This document shows, piece after piece, positions 11,570 through 24,300 of a DNA stretch of 64,000 nt (position 1 is the first letter of the stretch; each line of letters opens with the position of its first letter). The DNA is from Lunularia cruciata. Lineage: Eukaryota; Streptophyta; Marchantiopsida; Lunulariales; Lunulariaceae. The position numbers and the translations under genes are program-made. The notes below the pieces were generated by a model. The model saw nothing but the letters and a program-made list of their open reading frames with translations, had not been told where the DNA came from and did not search any database. The stretch covers positions 28,870,552 to 28,934,551 of the forward strand of contig OX419756.1 of the NCBI GenBank assembly GCA_948567375.1, written 5' to 3'.

Positions 11570-11812
11570 CTAATATTCTCCTATAGAGAGTGTTACCCAT
11601 CTAGGTAATGATTCAATCCTCTCTATTTGCCCATTAGGTAGCTCTACTTCTTCACTCTCATCTCTTTCAAGATCCATTCCCAATCTTATTGCAATAGAGC
11701 AAGACAAGAAATTCTCTATTGTTCCCGGATCTATTAATACTCTCACTTGATTACCTTCTAGGATTCCATTCACGAAAATCAATTGTGAGGTTGCTCTTCG
11801 AGATCTTTGCAC
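11570..11812 (-). pseudogene. Family C aspartic protease fragment
   Basis: 80-residue frame with VLIDPGTIENFLS, equivalent to the retropepsin D-S/T-G-A/S motif followed by N-F. The active-site Asp is present, but the next residue is Pro (D-P-G). The frame is offset from both gag and RT, implying frameshifts. Confidence 0.75.
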
Positions 11813-11877
11813 ATTAATCTTCTTCCTTCCCTTGCTTCTTTGCTTCCTTATTGAGCCAGTAAGGCCACGATGTACAT

Positions 11878-12966
11878 TTACTGGTGATCTTTGTTTTCCA
11901 AAGTGATTTCCACCTCCTCCTCTTCAATGTGCCTCTCCATGTTGTTCAAAGATTGCCTGTACAAAGGCCAAGGACCTCTAGGGAAACGAGTGCGACAGTT
12001 GGTAGATATGTGCCCAATATGTCCACAATTGTAACAACGGCATTGTTCTCCTTGAGTTCCTTCTCCTTGTGGGACTCCATCTCTTCGTTCTTCTACCCGT
12101 CCATGCTCCTCCTGAAATGGTCGTGCTCCTCGATCTTGAAATCGAAGGTTGCCCAATTCCATTGGTACTGGTCCACCCATGTGTGGCATTTCTGCCCAAT
12201 AATGTTGAGGTGGAACTACTCCTTCACCTCCACCTAATGCTCCTGCTATTCTCTATGCACAAGCAATGGCTTCAAATACCGTGCGAGGATTTTGCACCAT
12301 GACTTCTTGGCGAATCCGCTCCTTCAACCCTCGTTTGAAATTGTCAAGAGCCTCTACTGGACTCATGTTGGTTATTGCAACTTGTAGATCCAAAAATGCC
12401 TCCACATACTCTTGTATGTTGTTCTTTTGTCTCAATCCCCATAATTGGGTTTGAGCCATCTGCACAAAATCCACCGATTGGAAATTCTTCAGCAATCCTT
12501 CTTGCATTGTTATCCATGTGACCTCTCTTCTCTTTGCCAACATGGATCTTTCCCAAGCATCATACCATGTGAGGGCTTTATCGGTCAAGTACCCACATGC
12601 AAACACACTTGCAGCATGCTTCGTGATCTTTGTTGAGAACAATCGGAAATATTGATTTGTTCTTGAGAACCAATTTTCCACTACTCCCATTGTATGTTAC
12701 TCCTTGTAAGGCTTGATATTGCAGGTCTTCTTCATCTGGAGTAGCAATGTGGCTTCATCGTTGATAGGGTTTGTAGGCACGGGTGCCTCTCCAAGTACTT
12801 TTATTGTAGGTACTGGGTTTTGAGACGGATCTTCTTCTTGCATGGCTTGATCATTCCTGAGGATCTGCACTTGACTTTGTAATGTCTCCATAGTCATCTT
12901 AATCTCTCGAAATTCATTCAACATCCCTTGCATTCCTTGCACCAGCTCTTGCAATTGCGGATCCAT
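11878..12966 (-). pseudogene. Family C gag with CCHC knuckle
   Basis: Three in-phase open pieces: 12,697-12,966 (coiled N-terminus), 12,253-12,690 (capsid, with LTWYDAWE and a CA C-terminal FKRGLKERIRQEV segment) and 11,878-12,189 (nucleocapsid with CYNCGHIGHISTNC, a complete C-X2-C-X4-H-X4-C knuckle). They are separated by stop codons near 12,697 and 12,253. The product would package element RNA in virus-like particles. The stops make it non-functional as it stands. Confidence 0.9.
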
Positions 12967-12999
12967 GGTTCATGCAACACTCAATTGCTAATGTCTACT

Positions 13000-13429
13000 T
13001 CAATACAGAGTCAATATGATCACTCTGGAAGGCGCACAAACTATCAAAACTACCATTGGGACCTTAGAAGCTATCACTTCTTGATAATACTCCTCACCAA
13101 AATTCCTAACCACAAAATCTCTAAACATCACTTTTGGTCTCACTAGATAACGGATTTCTACTTGAGTGTTGAAAGGGAGAGAATTTGGGACATTCATATC
13201 CATATTATCATAATAGAATGTAGATTGTCAAATCCCACTCTCTGTCATATATCACCACAGGTAGAATCACTGGGTTTGGTGAGTTCATCACCCTATCCAT
13301 GAATTCTGCACCAAAGTGATAAACTAGCAATACCCTCATCTGCTCATGTTGGATGTACATAACCTTGATGTGGAATGGATTCGAGAATGGAAAGCTAGGT
13401 GCGAGAAATTGTCCTCCCGGTGCATCCAT
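13000..13429 (-). pseudogene. Family C leader ORFs: two related ~70-aa modules
   Basis: Two consecutive minus-strand frames (13,208-13,429 and 13,000-13,203) lie between the primer site and gag. They look like diverged copies of one module: each has a (F/L)PF start, a V/I-rich strand, a (H/N)FG(A/E)E(F/Y) core and a C-terminal PxVxxxVV strand. The frames are offset by one. The module is not recognised, and could be an accessory leader protein or captured sequence. Confidence 0.4.
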
Positions 13430-13556
13430 CCCATCCGCTCTCTAAAGTCCTTCCTAAGTCTAGCAATTACTTTATCTTCTCCACCTCAAATTACTCACTT
13501 TTAGTAGTTTTTGCTCTTCCAAGAAGGATGATCCACTCTCTTGGACTAAAAAACTC

Positions 13557-13568
13557 GCTCTGATACCA
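13557..13568 (-). other. Primer-binding site, tRNA-iMet type
   Basis: On the minus strand this reads TGGTATCAGAGC, complementary to the 3' end of plant initiator-Met tRNA, one base from the LTR end at 13,570. It fixes the element's orientation and LTR boundary. Confidence 0.92.
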
Positions 13569-13569
13569 T

Positions 13570-14312
13570 TGTAATACTCTGAGGACAAGAGAAGAGAGAA
13601 AACATAGATTACACACTCAAACATATGATGCCCCAAAGGAGCACCTTCTCTTTATTATATAGACAAAGAGGATCTCCTTCGAGGAAGCTCCACCATAGGA
13701 TTAGGCATACTGATATGCGACATGTCAGCAAGCTCCACCCTTGGATTACTTACTTGGATGGGTGACATGTCTGGTCTAGGTCCTATCTGGTTGGTCAAAC
13801 AAGCTTTGACTAGAGGGAATCTTTTAGATAAATCTTCTTGTAAGAATCTCATAATCACGTGAGTAAGGTACCATTGGAAAGCTCTTGACAAGAAAAAATA
13901 GGGGGGAGGGAAGGCCAACCTTTCTTTCATTTGGGGGGGGGGAATCTGCACATTTTCAAGGCCTAATTCATCTGTTTAGGCCTCTGAAATTGCCTTCAAA
14001 GATTTTAGGCATATTTTGGTTCCTACTCTATTAGTATAAGTCCACTTTTGGTGATACCTCTTTCTAATCTGTTTAGTCCATCATGTGTAACATTTTTCCA
14101 AATGTTACCAAGCCAATTCTCACCTTTAAATCATATGTCTTGCTATTGGTTCTAAGGTTCTGAAGTCTATTTTGGTTTCTGCTCTATTAGTAGAAATACG
14201 CTTTTGGTGATACTTCTATCTGATCTATTTTGACCATCATGTATAACATCATTCTAGATGTTACCAAACCAAATTTCACGTCTAGATCATATGGCTAGCT
14301 CTTGGTATTATA
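13570..14312 (-). repeat. Family C 5' LTR
   Basis: 743-bp LTR, reverse complement of the solo LTR at 62,862-63,584. On the minus strand it starts with TATAATACC (TG mutated to TA) and ends AGTATTACA. It contains a TATA-like tctatataataaag motif and two diverged copies of an internal ~130-bp segment (around 14,030-14,160 and 14,170-14,300). Confidence 0.9.
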
Positions 14313-14431
14313 GTTGAGCTTCTATAGTGTATGATGTTTACAGAAATATATGTAGTGTAACAATGTTTATATGTACTACATTTGTAGCACTAAAGCTAGT
14401 TTTCTTGGATGCTAGAGTATTAGTCTTGGCA

Positions 14432-14434
<3 letters not shown>

Positions 14435-14496
<62 letters not shown>
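14435..14496. repeat. (AT)31 microsatellite
   Basis: An uninterrupted run of AT dinucleotides. Confidence 0.97.
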
Positions 14497-14499
<3 letters not shown>

Positions 14500-14644
14500 T
14501 AGTTGCTCAAAGGCTAGTTAATGGTGGCCAGATTCCTACTAATCATGTTGTTAGGCTATTGATCACACCGTTGGAGCTATAGTCAATCATACTATTTGCA
14601 CCATTGGATGAGCCATTGATGGTGTTGTTAGGGTTGGAATGGTA

Positions 14645-14985
14645 GGTCAAGTCCAGAGGATATACCTTCAAAGTGCATCTCCAAAGAGCTAATTTCTCTA
14701 ATGTTCAGCCTTCAAGTTCTTGGCTATACTGGATAGAGACCGGTAAGCTCCACCTAGAGTCTCTTAGCTAGAGGGGTGTGGCTTGAAAATGTAAACAATG
14801 CCTAATATTGGTAGTTTCTTGAGTTGAGTGATTGATTTCTGATCCAATTTGAGTGCAACTTGAATTGATTATTGTGGCACTTTAGAGTTTGTATATGAGT
14901 TTTGCTTCTAGAGTGTATGATGTTGACAACAATGTATGTTGTGTAGCAATGTATATATGCACAATATGGTGGAAGTTAAAATACA
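14645..14985 (+). repeat. Dispersed ~340-bp repeat, copy 1
   Basis: Diverged direct copy of 59,895-60,235, sharing blocks such as ttgagccttcaa, tggatagag.ccggt and gcaatgtatatatgcacaa. The TGT/ACA-like end (gcacaaca in copy 2) suggests part of an LTR or an internal piece of old element D. A shorter decayed copy of its end lies at about 14,320-14,380. Confidence 0.55.
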
Positions 14986-17900
14986 ATGGAAGATAATAGT
15001 AAGGCTAGACAGAACATCCTATACCAATCAACATTATATTACCTTTTTAATTGCAAAAAGTCAATTGGTAACTAGTTGAAGAATCTCTACTTGCACTACA
15101 ACTACATCCCACTTACAACTCCATTAATTCACTCAATAGATCATCAATCTACAAAAATGTTCATAAAACATCCTTGATAAGCCACCTAAGAAGTGAGCTT
15201 TACATAAACAAGTCCCTTGATATAAGTGTACAATTATTTATATAGTGCAATAAAGAATCTATCAAGATACTCCTTTAGCTATATTGTACAATCTATATTG
15301 ATACTCCATTTCTTAATGGAATATAGAATATATCTAGACAATAATTTGTTAAGATATAACAATTTCTTTTACTATTTTTCTAAGATCTATAAAAGCACTA
15401 CTCAATATAAAGATTGGTATATAGAACAAATACTCTTGTCCATATAACTAAGAATCAATAGATGGTGTAAGACTCAATACAACTCTGTCATACAATACAA
15501 CCAAACCTAAGATCCTAAGCCATCACAATCAAATAGCATCTATACTATTTGGTATGTATTTTATTTCATTTTTACATTGTAAAATTTTTGGCCTCCAAGC
15601 TTGAAGTACGCAATAGATTAGATGTAATATCAAATAAATCAATAATTTTATAAAATTCTACAATAAATACCAATATGAATAAATTTAGTGTATTGTTAAA
15701 ATGACCCACACTTTTACTAATTCAACCTATCTTACTCTATTGTAGGTGAGTGATAGGTCTACTTGGAGATCTTGAAAATTTAAAGGTTATGAATAAAAGG
15801 TGAATGGCCAACGGCAAGGTCATTGTCACACACAATGGGACTTAATTGCAAACCAAGTGAGGGGAAGAAACTATTTTGGTAAATATGTCAATATTGTCAA
15901 TGTTTCTACAATTTTCTCTTTTCACTTTCACCTAAATCCAATTCCAACTTATGGATGAAGATGAAGATGAATATATCCAAGGAAAAGAGACTATTCTCTT
16001 TGGGTGATTTTTTTAGACTTTGCAATTTTCTTTGTCCAAATGTCTATAGCCGATGTGTTCTATTGCACCATACACAACAAGCGTAGCTAGCTTTGTGCAA
16101 ACGGCGCATATTCTTGATAGAAGTTGGTGGGTTCAATATCTATTTGAGGGTTGTCCCAATCTAGTAGTTTGGTAAGGAATAAAACCTTCTAATATAACCT
16201 CTAGTGAATTGGGTGAACTTGTCAATCTATGTTGCCCTATACTGAATCAATTCTTACATGAAACTACTATTGTTAATATTGTTCTTGTGGGGTTTAATTG
16301 TTTATTACTTGTGGTATAATCTTGGTCAAAAGCTAGCTTTTTTGATTGCCTTAACATTCATAAAGTACAATTTATCATTACATTCAAATCAATAAGAGCA
16401 CCTTCTGGATGTATTTGTGCACTATTTGTCTATCAATTGGTATGATCTATTGTAATATGCATTGCAAACATAATCAACTAGTTCAATGCTATGTACATTT
16501 ATTGCAATTGCACGTGAATCACGTATATTGAGCCGCATATTAGCAACATAAACAAACTTAGTGTGAGATTATAACTTTTATTACAACTGTTGGGGTATTC
16601 CAGCAACATGCATAAGTCATGTTATAATTAGTGGGAACCTGAATACAATATGTCATATCTTTACAATAGCAATTGGCATAAAATCATCTTTGATGGCTTG
16701 TGTCAAAAGAAATGTGTATAAAGACATGTATATAATTGTAATTGTATGGTTTTTAGATGCAGCTCGCATGTAAGTCTAATGAAATTCTTGCAATACATTC
16801 AATATAGTTCTCAAGAGGCAGAAACCTTGTTATGTTGTTAAGCAATACATAGCATTGATGTCCTTTTGCATGAAATATGCACCACATAGATCATGCAAAA
16901 AAAGATAGGTTTGTGGTTCACAAACTTACTTTGAGAAAAACTTGCAATAGAAGAAGAACATCAGCCACATCTAAATCCTAGACTTACTACTGTAGTCTTT
17001 GCAGACAATACCAAAGATGAAGTAAGACTAAGCAGAGATCAAGTACAATAACACCAAATCAATTTCTTCTCAACCTAATGTCATTTTGATGTTTTGCTGG
17101 ACAAAATTTGATAATCTTGGGCCCATTGCACATTCAAGCAAGACTATAATTGAGTTGTGAGAAGCTGCACATTTGGATTAGTTGTGCTTGGTTTGATGGG
17201 TCACCATGGTCAAATGGAAGAAAAATCCTACAGAAAAGTGTGACCAATTATTGACAATAGTAATTTATCTTTAAAAACAACGTTACAAATTTGCCATTGA
17301 GGTTCATAAAGTATCTTCAGTCCGATAAAATGCTTGGAAATGCACTAGTCTACCAGGGCTAGCAACACCAAAATCGAGTTGTTCTCAACTCAATGTCATT
17401 TTGATAGAACCAGTATAGAGATAGCATTGATCCAAAATAGATACAACTGATAATTCAAGATTCCTAGTTCAAAAACAAAATAAACAAAACCTAAATACAT
17501 ACTCCATATATTTTGTTATAGGAGTCTAAAAACCATCGTTAATTCATTATTTTATCTCTAGATATTCCTAGAATGACTTCATGTTTTATTTTCTTCTTTA
17601 TTCCGTTTCCAATTATAGAGGAAATATCCTTCGTGTTCTCTACGCGGTCACCTATTACAACATTGTAGAGGAATCATACATGAACATTCACAATACTATA
17701 CAATTCACCATGATGAAACTTAGAGCGCATATTCCGAATGAATATAAAGATTCTACCAAGCACTCAACGGGAGACTGAGGGAGTAGTTCTTCACCTGTTC
17801 CGTATCAAACGGTGCAATAGTCGAGAAGATAAATGATTACCGTAGAAGAATGAGGATATTACCTCCGTACATGACGAGGAATATCATGGGCATCTTCTGG

Positions 17901-18382
17901 CATATGCTCTTCGTGCGGCATCTGACGATGCAAAGGAAAAGTAACTTAGTAAGAAAGAGGAGTGAGAAAATGGAATGGAGGGCTGGAAGCGGTCCCAAGT
18001 GGCAACACGTGAACTGCTCTCATGCAGTCTCTGTCTCAGTCCATGCTGAGTCGATGATCCGTCGTTCCTCCCGCTTCGTCTGCAGCTCTTCAATCCGAAC
18101 TTAGCACTACAGGACAGGTATGGCGTCGCACACTGAAGGCAGGGCTCAGTTTAGTTCCTAATGGAAAAGTTGCTAAACTTTAAGCCTTGCTCTATCCATG
18201 GATAGATAAGCCGGCTGTGTATCGGAAAGTGTATGCAGAAATTGAGTTGCGGGAATAGATTGTTGCTCTAACTCGTGATATCATTGCCCTCGTGGAAGAT
18301 AGATTTTTGCGTTGGGCACCGGAGGGCAATTTGAAAATTGGGACGGATGTGCTGTGCTTGAGTGGAGCATTTGACCGTACAT

Positions 18383-21300
18383 ATGAATTCCCAAGTAATG
18401 CAGATGTCGGGGAGAATGCATGGCTGTCCGTGGAGTTCCTCGAGTCATCGACTACCTTCCGAAGTAAGATTTGAGGCTGATAGAAATTTGTGGCGCTTAA
18501 TTGCTGATTTGTGTTTTGAAGTATGATTTCGGTTCTCACGGCGAGGAATCATTCTGCAGTTCGGAGGTTCAACCCGGAGTGACAGCATAAGCGCTGAGGT
18601 CTGCCGAACAAGGACTGCTCAAAGTTTAGGAAGCGCGAATTCCGGAGTGTTTGGCTTTCAAATTTTGAACTGTAAATTGAGAGGAAATCACGGAAAATGC
18701 AAAGGAGAGAGCAGGTTAATTCAGGGGAATCTTTTCTTTGCGAAGAGAAGTAGCGAGGGGCTGATCGGAGAATCCTCGACGAGTTCTGTAGAGAAAGTTG
18801 AGGCTTTCACAAATGTTGACAAAATTCCATCGTGGAAAACTTTAATCAGGGAGGAGGAAACGTACAAGGTGCCAGGTAATTTTAGGAAGAAAATGCAAAT
18901 CCCAAATCAAGGGGAGATTGCAAGGAAGACGAGCAAGTCTTCATCCCAGGGTAGCGGATCATATGGACCTGGCAAGAAGTTTATGTTCCATGCACATGGA
19001 GGTGGTCAGGTGCGTTGTATATGGCAATTCCTTTTATTGTGTTGAAGAGACAATTGTCCGGAATTTTAAACAATGCCAGAGGTTTTATGGGCTTGAGGTC
19101 TATCCTTGCTTCAGTTGTGAGGATTGAGATACTCATGTGACAAGGATGGCGATGGATCTTGATCCTTATTATCATCGCCCCTCGGTTTTTATTTATGTAA
19201 GAGACTGACTGGTAAAAGACCTGGGACGAAGAACAAAAGCTATGGCGAGTTTCATTGAAGACAGCTAAGGAAATAAGGGCACACAGGAGGTTAATATTTC
19301 TACAATAAAACAGGAATTTTTAGTCTGTTCCCGATCTTTCAACCTCATAGTTACTGGTGCCACTGGAGAATTCTCTTCCAAGTCACCAGCGGATACTTAC
19401 TTGAGCATATCACCATCATCCAGAACATCGTTGGGATTTTTCCTATGTTTCTCATACAGTTATGTCATGTAGGAATCTTCAGTAATCTTCGAAACAGAAT
19501 TTTGATCGGACAGTAATGATGGAATTCAGGTGGTCGCGTTGGTGACCAAATCCGCCCCTAATATCTTCACTCTCGAAATAGAAGTTGATACGGACAGCAA
19601 AGACCCTCTGCTTCTCCACTGGGTAAGTGAGGGCTGTTGTTTAATGTCTCTTGCAGAATGACTAATACAGAACTTAACTGTAGTTGAAACTCGACAAGAT
19701 GCTCAATCATTGGAAACTTGCTTGGCGGCTTGCTGTAGCGCGTCCGAGTAAGATTTATTCTTTCTGGAATTGCTTCTTCCTGCAAGGAACATCCGGCTAT
19801 AGTTTGTGAACTGTACAGCGTATCTGCAAAGCTTAGAGTTTGGTAGGAATGTATTGGACGATAAGTTCTGGGGATTGGAGTGATGAGGTACTTGTGATAC
19901 AGTGCCTTCCTGAAGGCGAATTTGATAACTGACGACCATAAGATGTAATCATTGCTGATGGATCTCAGGGACTCTTTCGCTCCAACTCAACTGATTGGGT
20001 GTCGCTTGATCCCGAAGATGCTCCACCAGGGACAGAGTACACGGAAGGAAAGTAAGTTGGAATACGTCTTTGCGCTTCCTTGTGTTATTCAGAATGATCA
20101 AACAAACTTTATCTCATACAGGAAGAATGTAACCCATAGCCGTGGATTTGATGGACCATATGATTTGCTCTGAACTCATATGTGTATATTCGTCTTAGTC
20201 GTTGATTGTGTGAAGAGAATGTAAATTTAACCGTACAATTGTACAGAGTTTACGTGCTTATATCATAGAGAGCTCATAGCCTTCAAGTTCCGTCCCGTAA
20301 GTCTCATTTTAATCCAGGTACTTCCACTATTTCGTCACTATGTCTCATTTCACCCTGGTACTCTCACTCTTCCTTAAGTTTTCGTCTACTTTGTGTGCCT
20401 GGTTTCAGGACTGAAGCGATGCGCACTGCCATGCATTCCTGTTCTAGCGGGCATCAAACCTTGAAATTGGAGTTTGATGCTTCGAAGACACCTTTCTATG
20501 TCGCCTTTGTGCTCTTCAAACCAGCGACGGGTGATGAGGGAGAAACGTGGATAAGGTCCCTCCCGGAATCTAGCTGTAGATGCAGTAAATAGTTCAATTT
20601 TCATTGTTTTTGGTTGCAGTTAGGGTTGGTCACTTCCTGTTGATCTCTTTGTGTTGATTTTCATGCCTAAAAGAAATTGGACGTTGCCTCGTCTGGAAGG
20701 TAAGTAGTAACCTTATTGTTGGCTCGTGCAAATCTGGTGATTTACAGTTCCTATCCTACAAGTTTGAAGATTCGGGTGCTTTGTTGTTCTGGTGCTTTCA
20801 GAAGTGCTTACGGTGGAAACTTTTGCGTCCCTGTTGGGATAGGGAAGGGGCAGCTAGAACCTTTAGGTGTGACCGCGAGAAAGGGCGGTTCTTGGAACTT
20901 TTCACTCTACTCAAGAAACGCAACAAACGTCATTTTGTGTTTGTACGAAGTTGATGCCACGGAGCCATCTGTGAGTTTGTCCATGCCAATTTCTGTTCAA
21001 CCATGGGAAACCCCTTGTTACCTGGGTGGCATCTGAGTTTCCTTCTGACGTATAAGGGTCCTGTTGATTGTCCCGCTATGTTGCTGCCACCTGATTTGTA
21101 ACTTTAAGTCAACCAAACTACTCAACAACGTCAGGATTTCGACACTAAATGCAGTGTTGAATGTACTATGGTGTTTCAACTCACATCAGATGGAGATAGA
21201 CCTCGAGCAGTCCATCCACCGCACTGGAGATATATGGCACGTTGAATTGGAGGGCGTGGGTGAGTTTACTCGGTATGGATACCGCTGTAAGGTTGGTTCT

Positions 21301-24300
21301 CTGCACCTCGCTGCAGGGGCTCTTTATGTTCTATCTTCTTTCCTGCAACTCTTTGTTTCCTTGCCAATCTCTGAAGCAAGTCCCGTGAGCAGGCTTATTT
21401 TATATATCACAGTATATGCCTGTTTGCACCTTTACTTGTTTGATCACGACGAGGTAAAGCGAAATGGGGTTCGTTGCCTAGGTTGCTTTCAGGGGAATTC
21501 GGTTTGTAGAAGTGTTCGTTCTCGTATCAGTAACCTGAACAGGAAAGTTGCCTGATTTGCCCAGGTAGACTTTTCTGGTGTATAAAATGAGACGTACCTT
21601 ATCTGTATAAGGATTAATCGAAATTGGTGGATTTTGGATGTTTCGCTTTCGATAGGGAGATGTGAGCTGGGAAAGCGGTAACCGATATCAGGCCCGAAAC
21701 ATCCTTCTGGACCCTTATGCCAAGGTTTTGGCTCCTTTTGTGCCTGGTCAAGGTAATCATATACTGCGAATAAGGTTCAATCGAATGTATGGTGGTTCTT
21801 GAGCTTGCTATGAACATCAGCGGGGGTCTTATTGGATTCTTCATAGACATGGATGCTGATGATTCCTCTCCATTCTATGCTGTGAGTTTCAGAAAATCTT
21901 CCATCACCAGCTCCAGCACTTGGGTCCTTAAAAAGGGAAAGTGCACAATTTGACTGGGGAAGCGATGCTTATCCACGGTAAAGCATCCTTCAATGTAGGC
22001 TGAAAGTTAGGACTGGTCTCTGAGAGTTGTCGAGTTCACAATCAATGTCAGCATTTTGGTCACCGCTTCCCACGTGTCTGCCTGTAGTACGATGCCTCCT
22101 GGCTGCGGCCGTTAAGAATCTGGATTAGCTCGTTTAGTATCAGACATGCGTGTAAATTCTTCCACCGATGAGGAAGCTGTTTTGATCTTCAGGATAATAG
22201 GCCAGTTTGTTGACTAAAACTCTTGTTATGCTTTTATATGTTTGTTACTCTACTGTCCATCGTATATAGCTTTGCTGTCAACAGATGCTTTAAGTATTAG
22301 GCCAATTATGCTATCTAGTTTTTATGGTTTCGAAGCTTGTCTCCTAGTCCTAGCTTTGGGACAATTCATTGTGTGCAGTCCTGTTGTGTGCATTTCGAGA
22401 ATAATTCCCCTCGTTTACTTCTGTATGGAGTGTAATCTGATAAGTTTTTTCTTCCCTTCATTCATATTTTGCTGCAGTATCCCTTTAGAACGCCTTGTTG
22501 TCTACAAATTGAACGTTGCAAGCTTTACGTCAGACGAATCCAGCGGTTTGGAGGAAGTCATAAGGGGCACTTTTGATGGAATTACACGTAAAATTCAGCA
22601 TTTCGTCGACCTTGGTAAGCTTCGTTATTCTTATAAGCTTGATGAGCAAGCGTTATAACGGTGCTGTGTAGACAGTTTCCGACGCAAGTTCTGAGTGAAT
22701 CGGTCCGAACTCATGCAGGTGTGAATGCCGTAGTACTGGAGTCAATTTTCGAGCATGATGAATGTCGGCTGAAGCCACTTAGGTATACCTTCAACGAGCC
22801 ATCATATTCTCAACAAGATACAGCTCGTCACTCCTACCTGATAAATTGTTTTCTAGGGTGTTTGTTACAGGAGTATCAGAACAACGAGCTAAAGTTTGAG
22901 TGCAGAATTTTAGTTCATTTGAGGTGTTGTAAACGATAAACAGCTATGTAGAGCATCCACTTGGCACACCCTGGCAAATGTTCTTCCACTGGGTAGCTTT
23001 TACTTCCTTCGTGCAGCCTTATGTGGTTGCCAAGTAGAGAAACTAGAAGAGCACAAAGAACGTGGGAATTCCTTCTTGAGATCTAGGGGCTAACTTTGAC
23101 AGGGGTGTCGTTTTGTCCTCCCTTCTAAACTTAAACCGTTGTCTGAAACTTGTGTAGCTTTTTTGCTCCAGCTGCTCGGTATGGTTCTGGGGATAGCCTG
23201 TCAACAAGTACCTCTTTGAAGAGAATGGTGAAGGAGCTCCATAATCACGGTATTGAGGTACCATTCCTTTTCATCAGACCTTTCGGGAGCCATTAAAAGT
23301 ATACCCGCTGCACCCATCCAAGCCGTCTGCAAAATGATCACCCTGAGCCGACTCGTATGGTGTGTCAACAGTCTTAATTTCGGATCACGGTAGAGTTTTA
23401 GATAATGAGAAAGATCAAGCTGCTGGTTGCTTGAAAGTAACTCGTCTGCCGGTGGAGGATAGTCGAGGTGACGGTTCCATAGTGATAAGTAGCTCAAACA
23501 AGAAAGCTCATTCTTGATTGGCTCATATATTTGGGTTGTGCAGGTTATATTGGACGTCATATTCAGCCACACTGCAGAAGGTGGAGACGAATTGCCGAAG
23601 AACATTTCTTTTCGGGGCATCGACAATTCTACATTTTACATTTTAGATAGATTCGGGAAGTATGTGAAGCTATAACTTCCCCTCTTTGCTCATGTTTACC
23701 TAGTATACTAGATCAGTCCAGCTTACATGAAGTCTCTTAAGTGATTATATTCAGGATTTCTAACTGAGACACACCTCACCCTATAGTGTATACAAGGAGT
23801 TGGGAGTCCGTGTAAACGTAGTCCGATTTATCCCCTATAGCATTACTAGGAAAGGTAATCTTTTAAGTTTTATCATAGAATCATAATGACTACCTTTGTC
23901 AAGTATAAAACCTGATATACTTCAAAGTACATAAAACTTAACTTCTGGTCGCATCAACTCACCATGTAGATCATAGAATAACTTATGTTGTTATTCTTTG
24001 ATTTACCTCGTGTGTTGGTGTGGTTGCTTGCCTCCGCCATACATAAGTAGTGACTTGAACATAGAAGTAAAAATGGCTGAGTATCCTGATGCTGCTTTCA
24101 TGTTTCGGGAATGTTCAGAGTTCTCCAATCCGATTTTGGAACACAAAATTCGTTCAACTGCAATCATCCTGTGGTGCAGCGAATGGTAAACATCAGTCCA
24201 TGGGGCTTGTGTGTATGACTCTGGTTTGTGTGATCTAAATTCAGATCTTAGTGGAACGACCTGGCAAACATTTCAGAAACGTTAATGAGTTATATGGTAA

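Larger units (their letters stand above)
11143..14312 (-). mobile_element. Truncated Ty3-type element, family C
   Basis: Minus-strand order from the right: 5' LTR (13,570-14,312), tRNA-iMet primer site, leader ORFs, gag with zinc knuckle, protease, start of reverse transcriptase. It is cut off near 11,145 just after the conserved APY of the pre-RT region, so most of pol and the 3' LTR are missing. Several frameshifts and stops separate the pieces. A solo LTR of the same family lies at 62,862-63,584. Confidence 0.9.
14313..18382. other. AT-rich spacer upstream of ISA2
   Basis: No gene recognised. It holds a microsatellite (14,435-14,496), a fragment shared with 59,895-60,235, and otherwise unique AT-rich sequence with short open frames. 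From about 17,850 the composition becomes more GC-rich, which fits a promoter and 5' UTR of the following gene. A short upstream ATG frame (18,120-18,161) could lie in the leader. No clear TATA box can be assigned. Confidence 0.5.

Noticed and set aside
18523-18582. ATG at 18,523 as ISA2 start (ISVLTARNHS...)
   Set aside because: This frame ends at a TGA within 20 codons and is not in phase with exon 2; the upstream exon 18,383-18,463 gives a clean GT-AG join.
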